Shown: positions 33,605 through 43,052 of the stretch, piece after piece
How the letters are laid out: each line of letters begins with the position of its first letter
Position numbering within the stretch: the first letter of the stretch is position 1
Origin: Mortierella sp. BCC40632
Lineage: Eukaryota; Mortierellomycota; Mortierellomycetes; Mortierellales; Mortierellaceae
Reading direction: 5' to 3'
Length of the DNA stretch: 64,000 nucleotides
Assembly (NCBI GenBank): GCA_011634665.1
Contig: WAEK01000002.1
Location: 2,932,501 to 2,996,500, forward strand
Notes under the pieces: generated by a model
Seen by the model: the letters and a program-made list of their open reading frames with translations, nothing else
Told to the model about the DNA's origin: nothing
The model's database searches: none
Translations under genes and position numbers: made by a program

Positions 33605-36600
33605 CCCACTACCACCGCACACACCCCTCCCAGCCACCTCTTCCCCCATCATATCAGACCTATCAAACTCGTCTCAGGCCAGACCCAGGTGCAATCCCCA
33701 GGCAATCCTGCCCGAGTTTGAACATGGTTTCCATGAGAATGATGCTCGTCAGCAGTACCCTACCCCCACCAACACTGATAGCAACGACGACAGCAACATT
33801 GACCTGCACAGCGGCGACGAAGACGACGAAGACGACGACCACTCTAACGACCACTCTGATGACTTGAATGACCCGAGCAACCACGATAACAAAGCTGACA
33901 ATCCTCAGAATCCTCTCTCACCCAGCTCATGTTCTGTTGACGAAGACAAACTCCGCAAGGCCATGCGCCGGCACAGCTCCTTCCCGACGGTCCAGTCCAC
34001 GCTGCCCAGCAAGGACTCGCCTTCACCCCCAGCGCGTGCCCCTGAGGCCATGCGGGCCTCATCGATGGACATTAGCCATCTTGAGCGCGCACAGTTCCAA
34101 AGGCCTCTGCCCGAGGACACGATCCAGGCAACAGCATCCACCAATGCTGTGAACCGGATAAAGAGCTCGCATTCGCAACAACACAAACGCTCTTCCTCAG
34201 CTTCGGCGGCCGTCCTGTCCTTGGGTTCGGCATCGTCCTTGTTGTCTCCTCCCAGTTCCCCAAATTCATCACCAACGTCGTCGTCCACTTCATCGTCTGA
34301 TACCGCAGAGCCTGAAGAACTTGGTCAGGAGAATTCGCCAGCCTCTGTCCGAGAAGAGGACGCAGCATCTACTTTAAACCAACCTAGCCAGGTCCACAAG
34401 GTGGTGGAGCCACTTAAGCTCCCGCCTCAGGCCGTGCCAGTATCCCATCCTCCCGTCACACCCAAAGGTAGTTTTCCCCCAACTGCGCCCATCGGCACAG
34501 CCACCACTCCCTCTTCGGGCACATCCATCCCTTCTTCAGTGGCTGCCATGGGCCCTTCCGTGTCGGCCAAAAAGGAGACTGGTGCCAAGGCCCAGCCGCG
34601 GACAGCCTCGATCCCGGCCCCAGCCCCAGCAAAAACAGCCACAAAACCCCCATCTCCACCCATTCCTAAACCGGTGCAGAAGCCTGAGCCAAAGCCTGTT
34701 GTCAAACCAGCGGAGAAGCCAGCTCCTAAGCCAGTTGAGAAGCCAGCCCCTAAGCCAGTTGAGAAGCCCGCTTCAAAGCCTGCCTCAAAGCCAGCACAGA
34801 CACACCTTCCAACGCCGGCTACCTCTGCTGCCTCTTCACCAACTCTGGCTGCCACCTCGATCAAACCAGCTGTGACCCCGACACTGCCTACCCCTTCCTC
34901 GAACACTGCCCCAACCTCAGCATCGTCTGCAGCCCTTCCTCCTGTTCCACCGACCTCTTTCCTTTCTTCTCTTGGACGCTCACGTTCAATGATTCCCAGC
35001 ATCCCACGGCCATCTCCCCTGATGCCTTTCCGAGCTGCAAGGAACGTAGTCAATTCTGTCACTTCTGTTGGTACAGGTCTGCTACCTTCAAAGGAGCAGC
35101 TGGGTGCTCTTCCTATGGCAGGCCGAATTCTGAATCATCCAATGACAGAATCTACATTGACCTTTATTGCCAACAAGGCGTCTGAAAGAGGCATTGACTT
35201 GAGTGGATTGACGGGTGGATTCGGCCCTGATCCTAGAAAGGTGATTCCACCTGAGGACGTCCAGTACCGCAAATTGAACAAGAAGTTGGTTCACCAGGCG
35301 ATTACCTTGGCGGTGCTGGCCATGCAAAAGGAAGAAATGTCCAAAGCACTCGAGGACGAGCCTGGTGATGACGCCTTTGAGCTTTACCTGGCTACTATGA
35401 CGACCATACTCCATGCCTTGCCATGTAAGTATTTCGATTCTCTCCCACTCTCTTACCATGTAATGAACATGGAAAACCCCCGATGCCCGAGGTGACTAAA
35501 AATTTTACTACTCTCTTTTTGAATCTTACCACTCTTATGATTCTAGTTGAGACTTGTGATCCATTGCGTCGAGAAGCTTTTATTACCCAGCTCCAGTCGT
35601 TCCTGGATAATAACAAGCTTGACAATGGCGATGGCGAACTAAAGGACATGGCTAGCTCCAAGAAGTCCCGTCGCCGCTGCCGCCGCCGACATCGCCGACA
35701 ACGCGCCAAGGCCGCATCATTGATTGAGCACCACACTCTTGCTGCAGCTGCAGCTGCAGAAGCTGCCGCGGCCACTAGCAATTCACAAAAGGTTGTACCC
35801 ACACCCGTTCCTGTACGACCTCGAGACCAGCACTGGAGACAGGAACAAAAAAACTTGGTTCAGCAAAAGAAGCTACAGCAGCAATTGCAGCAAAAGGAGC
35901 TGGAGAACAAGGTTAAGGCTCAGGAGAAGGAGAAGGCTGCACCATCGTCGTCTTCGTCTCGAAAGCAGTCTGCGTCTTCGACCGCATCGTCCTCGACTGC
36001 CCGTAGCTCGGGATCGAGCAAGAGCAAGGGCTCATCGCGACGCCACCGCCATCGTCACGACTCGAGCGAGGACGAACTCTCAGATTACGAGCATGACCAT
36101 CCGTCTTCCAACAAGCACAATGGTAACCGTCGACATTCAGCCCATGCTGGCCGTGGCCATCGCCACCGCCATCACCGTCGCCATCAGAGCGACGGATGGG
36201 GAAATGTTCCGTATGGTCCCTCGGGCACTGTCCAAGGAGGCATCAGTGATACGATCATCAACACAGCTGTCAACTCGGCGATTCGACTAAAGCAATCACC
36301 GATCCCTGATGTCGTCAAGTCGTGTTTGCGAACCTCTAAACATATCCTCCACAAGGTCGACGAACGGTTTCACTTGCAGGACAAGGCTTGGGAACTCTCC
36401 AAGAACTCGATCGAAAAGGCCATTGAGTTGGATGAGCAATATGCGATCCATGAGGCCGTGACGGAGACAGTGTTTGCCACCATCACAGGTCTGGTCAAGG
36501 CTGGGATCGCGTACAAGGAAACGCCCAGCTATCAGGCCGTCAAGGCCGCCAGTGCCACGGGAGCGATTGAGGATATGAACGAGAACAATGGTCCTGCGGC

Positions 36601-37180
36601 CATCATGCCTTCTTCAGCCCGCTCCTCCATCTCTGGGGCATCCTTGTACGAAAAGTCGGGATCGAAGCCACAGAACCCTCAGGGAGCAGGAGGTCTTGGA
36701 TTCTTGCGACGTGGTTCCGCTGCTGCCAATACCGTTAAGCGGAATGGTCCTCAACAAACGTTGCAACAACAACAACAGCAGCAGCAGGAACAACAGCGAC
36801 AGCAACATTCAGAAAAGCAAGGATTCCTGTCCCGTCATATCCTTCGAACTCAACCCGAGCCTGTTGTCGCCGCAGCAGCTTCGAGCGATAGTGGTAGTGA
36901 TTCAGGTTCGGAGTCGGAAGATAGTGACTTGGGTTCGGACTCGGAGGAGAACTCGGCTGGTACGAGCTCGAGCTCCTATCGTTCGACCGATGGAGATGGT
37001 GAAGATGATCAGACCGAAGTAGACAGTGAGGATGATGAGCCAATCGAGCTGAACCGAGAAACACTCCGATCTCTTCCTGAGGGCGCCTCGAGATTGTCAG
37101 CTTCGGATCAAGTCCGGGAAAAGATTGACATGTTGATGGCCTTCAAGGGCGCCGCATCGCTGTTTGTCGGCAGTCTGTAA
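33351..37180 (+). CDS. Large, mostly disordered protein of unknown function
   Basis: Two exons (33351-35424, 35547-37180) give 1235 residues; the intron restores phase (HALP, then FETCDPLRREAF). I chose the Met starting MNPFSVVSYCQ because the 110 residues before it translate a CT-rich leader (Pro/Leu/Ser runs). The N-terminal half holds a run of about 23 glutamines, almost all CAA (about residues 58-84), acidic Asp/Asn repeats, Ser-rich tracts and KPAPKPVEKP repeats (about 440-485). Two ordered blocks stand out. The first, around the intron, contains ESTLTFIANKASERGIDLSG, QYRKLNKKLVHQAITLAVLA and FELYLATMTTILHALP; its helix pattern loosely recalls MIT domains. The second contains SIEKAIELDEQYAIHEAVTE. 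Between them lies a basic RRR/HRHRHH region. No family recognised. Confidence 0.75.
33537..33602 (+). repeat. Coding (CAA)n repeat
   Basis: Run of about 22 CAA codons, in frame as polyglutamine in the large disordered protein. Confidence 0.95.
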
Positions 37181-38202
37181 AAGAAGAAGGAGAAAAAAGA
37201 TCAATAGGAAATAGGAAAGGAGAAAAGAGGAAAGAAAAAAGAAAAAGGATGTGTGGATCGACACAGCTCACTGCTTTGCTAAACCAACCAACCAGTTGTC
37301 CAAGAGAATGGCCATACCTACAAGTGTGGAACCATACCAAAAAACAATCAAACAAAACAGACAAAAAAAAAAGATTTTGTAATAGAAATAGAGATAGAGA
37401 GTCATTGTATCGATCGTTAGACTTCCTTCGTCATTCCTTCCCTCCCTCTCCATCCGCGTTTATATTTTTTTCTTTTTTCTTTTTTTTTCTTCCCCCCTCG
37501 AGCATTAAAGAACAAAACAAACTGCCAGCATATCAAGAATGTATTATGTTTAGAAAATGACATAAAAATTATCAATGTGTGTGTGTGTGTGGGGGGGGGA
37601 CATTGTTCACCATCAAAGACGATCCAAAGCAATTGCGAGGTTCCCCCCTTCCCTTTCCTCCCACCTCCTCCTCTTCCTCCAATGATCTTTGGCCGCGAGG
37701 TAATAAAATGGTGTGACCAAAAAGGAGAAGGTTTTGATCACTTGTGTCATTTCGCAAGTTTCAGCTTAGGGCGGACAAGAAAAAACAAGAACAAGGATTA
37801 ATTTGGTCCGCAACGGCAAAAAAAAGCTGTTGTAGGGGGACGAGGAATGTGGTCAGACTCATGTTTAGGGCGGTTAGGCTTCTACCTCATGCTTTGTCAT
37901 GGGATGGAGCTTGAATGGTTTGGAGCTGTCGCATAGATTCTTTTTTTTTTTTTTTTATTCATTTTTCTTTTCTTTTCTTCTCAGGTTCTTTATCTCTTTT
38001 CAAAGTAGAATGATGACATTTGGTCAATAGAAAAAACAACAAAGGCTGTTGTCGAGAGCAGAGACATTTGACACTTGTTCTCATGACAAAGAGAGGAATG
38101 TGTATTTTGCTCCGCATGTTGCTCCACATGTTGCTCCACATGTTGTTGGCCTTGTGGCCTTCCCCATCTCACTCTCTTCCAGCATGTGAAAAAAAAAAAA
38201 AA

Positions 38203-38253
<51 letters not shown>

Positions 38254-38323
38254 CACGTTCTTTTAAAAGATATATGAAGTTTATGATTTTTTTTTTTTAA
38301 AAAATAATAAAATAAAAGTTCTA
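37181..38323. other. Convergent 3' intergenic region
   Basis: Lies between two convergent gene ends. It contains a TG run followed by G8 at 37576-37600, T-rich stretches at 37466-37500 and 37941-37957, a short threefold ATGTTGCTCCAC repeat at about 38115-38145, and poly-A followed by an AG run at 38189-38251. No gene seen. Confidence 0.5.
38189..38251. repeat. Poly-A plus (AG)n compound microsatellite
   Basis: About 22 A followed by about 20 AG units, directly visible. Confidence 0.9.
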
Positions 38324-39196
38324 TTATAGCTGGAATCTTACAGTACGCTTACCAGGAGCGTCTGCCTTGGCAGTCCGCTCAGTCGACTGTTGTTTATGCT
38401 CCTTCCGTTTCTCTGATTTTCTCTTCTTGAGCTCCTGAATTTTGTTATCGATCAAAGTCTTCTTGGCCTTGGCTCTTGCAGCCAACTTTTGTTCTCTCTG
38501 ATTGACTATGGTCTTGACATGGGCCTAGGTAGGACAGCGGTAATTTCGAGCGTGGGGGGGGGGATGGATGTTAGTTGTCAAATAAATAAAGAAGAAAAGA
38601 AAAAAAAAAAAAGAACCAAAAAAAAAAAATCAGGCTACAGCATGTTTCCTATGAAAAGAGATTGCATCTAAAGCACTGTGGCAATATAATAGATGTATAA
38701 TCCCTATAGATTGAAAAGAAGAGAAAAATAGTGGAGATCTTACCATATGCTTCTGCTTCTTTTTAATACGCGCCTCTTCTGTTCCTGCGACCTGGTCAAT
38801 GATGCTCATCATGGCATTCTAGAGATAGAATTGGAAAGAGGAAGAGAGAGAAATGATGCCCATGAGATTTCCTCGTTCTTCGCCATTTCCCATTGGTGCA
38901 TTGAAGGACGCTTCATAGTGCAAAGATCCAGTGCTAGACAAATGAAAAAGGAGATATAGAATCCGAACAAAAAATAAAAAATAAAAACACTTACGGTATC
39001 CGCAAAGACTTTGCCTTTCTTTCCACTTGGCTTTTTGACCTTTTTTCTAAATCCCTTCTTGCCCTTGCCGATCATTTCTGGCTCTGGCTCTGGATCTGAT
39101 CCCTCATTGTCGTCCTCATCATCGCTGTCTTCGCTACGAGCATGTTGGTTATACGATGATACGGTTGAGCGGACTGGGGTCTCTTCTTCTTCTTCT

Positions 39197-39231
<35 letters not shown>

Positions 39232-39480
39232 GTCCTGACTCTCTTCACCGTCTTGATCATCATCATTGCTGTCACTCTCACTGCTAGAGTCGCTGCCTTG
39301 GTCCTTGGCAGCGATTTGCTTCTTGGGTCGAGAGAGTTTCCTCTGAGCCTTCTTGGAAAGAGTGTTTGGATCCTTGTTGGAAAATTCCTCTGCCAGTCTG
39401 GCCTTTTTAGCCTTTCTCCGTGTTGACACTGGGACAGGGTGTTGTCCTGTCTGGAACTTTCGTTTCGCTTCGCCTGGCAT
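38324..39480 (-). CDS. LOC1: Loc1-like 60S ribosome assembly / mRNA localisation factor
   Basis: Three exons (39480-38995, 38818-38744, 38524-38324) give 253 residues in phase. The protein is highly charged. The N-terminal part has LSKKAQRKLSRPKK. An acidic run of about 18 glutamates from a CTT repeat follows, then KKPSGKKGKVFADT joined to NAMMSIIDQVAGTEEARIKK. The end is a Lys/Glu helix (REQKLAAKAKAKKT, then IQELKKRKSEKRK). The order KKAQR, GKKGKxF(A/V)D, short helix and long basic helix matches my recollection of fungal Loc1, a nucleolar protein for 60S assembly and ASH1 mRNA localisation. Other small nucleolar factors with similar charge are possible. The start lies 221 bp from the ATG of the divergent ERH gene. 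Confidence 0.6.
39183..39236 (-). repeat. Coding (GAA)n repeat encoding polyglutamate
   Basis: TTC/TCT triplet run on the + strand, read as about 18 glutamates in the Loc1-like protein. Confidence 0.9.
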
Positions 39481-39701
39481 TTGTTGTGAGATTAGACTTG
39501 GGCGATGTGAATGCTGTTTATAGGAGAAAAGAGAGAGAGAAAAAAAGAAAAAAAGGCATCCAAAAGAGAAACAACAAATCTCAAAGAGCAGGCAAGGAAG
39601 CAGTCCTCTCACTGCGATTTTATCAGGCGCGCAATGCGCCCCTCTACTCTTTGGCTCGCATAATTTCGCTTTGGCATCCAACCCCGCCTTTCCTGAGCAT
39701 C
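39481..39701. promoter_or_regulatory. Shared divergent promoter of LOC1-like gene and ERH
   Basis: Only 221 bp separate the two start codons, which are read in opposite directions, so both 5' leaders and core promoters must fit here. No TATA box is evident. Confidence 0.55.
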
Positions 39702-40889
39702 ATGGTAACTGCAAGCAATCGAGAAGAACCCACAATGCAGCAGCAGTGTCACTACCACCGACACCACCGCCACCATGCATGGACACCCAAAGCAGTGGAG
39801 AGAGATGACACAGACACTGCCCACCTCGTCTCGGAAGAGGATTTCTCAAACTGATCGCGCAACATGGGCTAGTGAAAGGGAGAAAAAAGAAAGAAAGAAA
39901 GAAAGAAAGAAAGCTGCTTGACAACCCACCCCGTCCTCCTCTAATTCAAGATGTGCCCATCTCGCCAACACTCTCATTTTATTCAACAGACCTGATTTGT
40001 TTGGAGATCATCAAGGAAGCTGACCCTGTTCCTTCTACTCCTTTGACCTACTAGAGTCACACCATCCTTCTTGTCCAAAAGACCAAGGTTCCCTCCAGCA
40101 AAACTTATATCGAATGTGCATCAGTAGCAGTTGCAATGGATGGTAAACGACACGAATATATTTTTGCCTTCTTCTTTTTACTTCAACCTCAGTTGCGACA
40201 GGCAAAATGGACGGATTGGCAATACTCTACTCAGTAAAAGACTTGGGTCTCGATGCTGATCTGGTCCGAGGCTTTCAGAAGTGTCAAGGACTAACGGACA
40301 ACTCTACTTTTTTTTTTTTCTTGTTTGGCGGATTAATTTACCTTTTCTTTCTTTTATTTTCCCTCTTAGAGGTCATTGGAATGTATGAAGAGTTCCTCAA
40401 GGTAATCTTTCATAATGGCACAGGAACAAGAAAAGATGAAAAAAAAGAAAAAGGATTCGCAAAAAAAAAAAAAAAAAGAAGGAAGCTCAAAGGCATTGGG
40501 AACGGCTTCGAATGACTTCCTTGGTCGTCACTGACAATCATGAAATTATGTAATGTCCAATAGAACAAGTATCCACATCAGGAACGGATCGAGTTTGACG
40601 TGAATGACGTCCTCAAGATGGTCTACGACCTTCCAGACTGTGCAGCTCTTGTGTAGGTTCACATAAAAAAAAAAAACTAGATATGGATGCAAGTGGTGCG
40701 TTGGTATTCAGCAGGGGCCTCTTTTTTTACTGACGCTTGGTACCTATCCTTTCCCTTCGGTTATTGCTCTGTGGGCGGACCTTTGGGCGGGTGCACAGCT
40801 TTGATCCAAAAACTTCAACCTATGTTCCACACGACAAGTCATGGATACAGAAACAAGTTGTCGTAAGAGCGCAAAGCAGAGCAAGGTGA
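39702..40889 (+). CDS. ERH: Enhancer of rudimentary homologue (ERH)
   Basis: Five exons (39702-39704, 40055-40142, 40370-40401, 40564-40652, 40799-40889) give 100 residues; the family is about 104. The joined protein reads SHTILLVQKTKVPSSKTYIE, then MDEVIGMYEEFLKNKYP, then VNDVLKMVYDLPDCAALVFD, then TYVPHDKSWIQKQVVVRAQS. It follows ERH end to end, including the SHTILLVQ start, the MYEE-LK helix and the Y-x-P-x-D-K-x-W-I segment. ERH is a small dimeric nuclear adaptor; in fission yeast Erh1 works with Mmi1 to remove meiotic mRNAs, and it is absent from budding yeast. Exon 1 carries only the ATG, directly followed by a GTAACT donor. That placement is inferred from phase and the need for a Met before Ser-His-Thr. 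The exons are too short to show as long frames. Confidence 0.88.
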
Positions 40890-41588
40890 GCGTGCCGCCC
40901 ACCTGAGTGATGGAAGGGGGCCGACCATCCGGCCGTAGCGACATGCAGTGAATATACTTTTTTTATAACGTCAAAAGTCCAGAGGCGAGAATAAAGGAAA
41001 GATTTGCGTTTTCTTTTTTTTGGGCCAAGTACAGCGACAAGGGATGAGAGTGAAAGCATTGACCTCTTTCCGGTCAATGGGTAGGCCCCTTTTCCGGCCT
41101 ACATTTTTCGTTCGAATGCGCTCACGCCCAGTTCAGTGTGCTCAGGGAGCAATTCCTTGTTCTCCGACCCTCGTTCCCCCCCACCCCCCTCTCCTCGGCT
41201 GACAATGATGAGAGGGCAACACACAATTGGCTCACTCTTCTTCAGTTCTCTCACCCTCACCCCTTCTGTACTCTTTCTTCTCTCTTGGCTCTCATCAAAA
41301 AGGCGTCTCCCGCCTTGCTTTCCTTTTTTCTCTCAACCACACTTTCTCCCTCCACCCCATCTCATCAGGACGCCAACCCTTTCTCCTCCATTTCCCAATC
41401 AACGCAAGCACCAGCCAATACAACACGAGCAGCAAAGAGACAAGCAGAGCATAGGAATCGATCTTGCTGGAACACCATCACCACCACCTCTATTACTACT
41501 ACTACGGAGACTACGGAGACTTGGGTTTACTGAGGAGCACCGACAGATAACTCTGATCTAGACCATCCCAAAGAATACAAAAGACATC
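40890..41588. other. Intergenic, promoter of the next gene
   Basis: Pyrimidine-rich + strand from 41160 to 41400, then a CAA/CAG-rich leader up to the start codon. Overlapping 75-140-residue frames are products of this composition. No gene seen. Confidence 0.5.
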
Positions 41589-42342
41589 ATGACCCGGTCA
41601 ACCCGTTCTTTCCGATCCACAGGACCCAAGGAGGTCAAGGAATCCAAGGTAAGGACACTCTTTTCTTGTAACTTCAAGAGTTCTGTTCTCACGCACGGCT
41701 ACTGGATTCTGCTCTGCAGCAGCGATTCCGTTTGGATGGACACAGATGGATTAAAACGACGACTCTCTTTTTTTTCTTCTACTTCTTCTGTATTCCTTTC
41801 CGCTTTACAAATGTGTAGGCCGATAAAGCAAAGCGACTCGAAAACTATCGCGTCGCCAAGGCTCAAGCCAAGAAGGTAATCAAGCATAGGGATGATAGCC
41901 AAATACAGCGACAGCGACAGCAAAGGCGAAAAAAAAAAAAAAACGGGAGGGATCTTCTAGTGCGGGAAAAAGGGGCGTATGTGTGAGAGAGAGTGGTTAG
42001 TTGCGACGGTGGGGAAGCGACGGGGGTGAAAGAAAGGAAAAGAGGTAGGGGCACGGAAAGGGGCCCTTTTTTTTCCCTCTTGTCCTTTGGCACTCTTACT
42101 CTCCCACATTCCTACCCTCTTCTCTCCTTGGTCTGAAGAGAAGGGAGAGCACATTCACAAGTGTGCCAGCGAAGCAAAAAGAGAGTGCGAGAGAGAGAGA
42201 GAGAAAGAGCACCACAGGACATTCATTAACCTTGTTTCTCCTGTCTCGGACCAATGCTCTCAACTCCAACCGAACCCACATGCAACGAATGCCAAAAATA
42301 CGTCTCTCTTCTTAACCAACGCCCCTCCCTCTCCTCTCTGGG

Positions 42343-42402
<60 letters not shown>

Positions 42403-42920
42403 GCTTCTAGTTTGTGATCCCTGGCATCGTTGCTGTCCTTGCATGCGTCATCTTCCTCTTTGTAGGCCTGTATGGGTTCAAGGGCACCACCAAGCTCGAA
42501 CGACAACAGCGAAACCTCAATCGACTCGCCAACAAAGACTTTAAATTCGCAGAAGGTGTGAGCGAAGAAGCATTCGCCGCCGCCCAGGCTGCTGTCGAGG
42601 CTGCCACTAGTGGCAAGGAACCTGCCGAGGGTGAATCAAAGCCAGAGGGACTTCGTATCCCTTTCAAGCTTGATGACTTTCCCGAATTCAAATTGAACGC
42701 AGAGACACTCAAGTTGGTCAATGAGAATGAGGAGCTCAGGGAGGAGTGGAAAAAGCAAATCTTGGCTGCTTTTATGAAGAAGCAGTATGGTGTCGTCGAA
42801 GGCGAAGCGCCCAAGGAGCAGCAGCAGCAGCAACAACAACAACAGCAACAGCAGCAAAAGAGAGAGGCACAGGAGGCACAGGAGGCACCAGAGGAGGTCG
42901 CTCAACAGGTTATGGAGTAG
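41589..42920 (+). CDS. Single-pass membrane protein of unknown function
   Basis: Three exons (41589-41648, 41819-41875, 42411-42920) give 208 residues. A basic N-terminus (MTRSTRSFRSTGPKEVKESK, then ADKAKRLENYRVAKAQAKK) leads into one hydrophobic segment at about residues 41-60 (VIPGIVAVLACVIFLFVGLY). After KGTTKLERQQRNLNRLANKD the rest is polar, with an alanine-rich acidic helix, a glutamine run of about 14 and an acidic end. Without a cleavable signal, a tail-facing or type II topology is possible. The short basic cytosolic segment followed by one helix recalls small ER proteins, but I do not recognise the family. Exon 2 is only 57 nt, and intron 2 ends with a (CT)n run of about 60 nt just before the acceptor. 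Confidence 0.75.
42345..42400 (+). repeat. (CT)n tract adjoining a 3' splice site
   Basis: Pure CT repeat ending 10 nt before the TTCTAG acceptor of the membrane protein gene, acting as an extended polypyrimidine tract. Confidence 0.9.
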
Positions 42921-43052
42921 GGTTGAAGAAAAAAAAAAAAAATTAAACAACTCTTCAACAAGAGCGTGGATCGATTAGGAATATGGTTGTCTTTACAAAA
43001 AAATGAAGTTGCTATTTCTTTTCTTCTATGTTCAATTGTCTATGTATAAAAT
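42921..43052. other. Convergent gene ends
   Basis: 132 bp between two convergent stop codons, with a short poly-A run; presumably both 3' ends. Confidence 0.5.

Noticed and set aside
40207..40369. Short frame beginning MDGLAILYSVKDLG
   Set aside because: Lies inside the second ERH intron; ERH phase and motifs require its removal.
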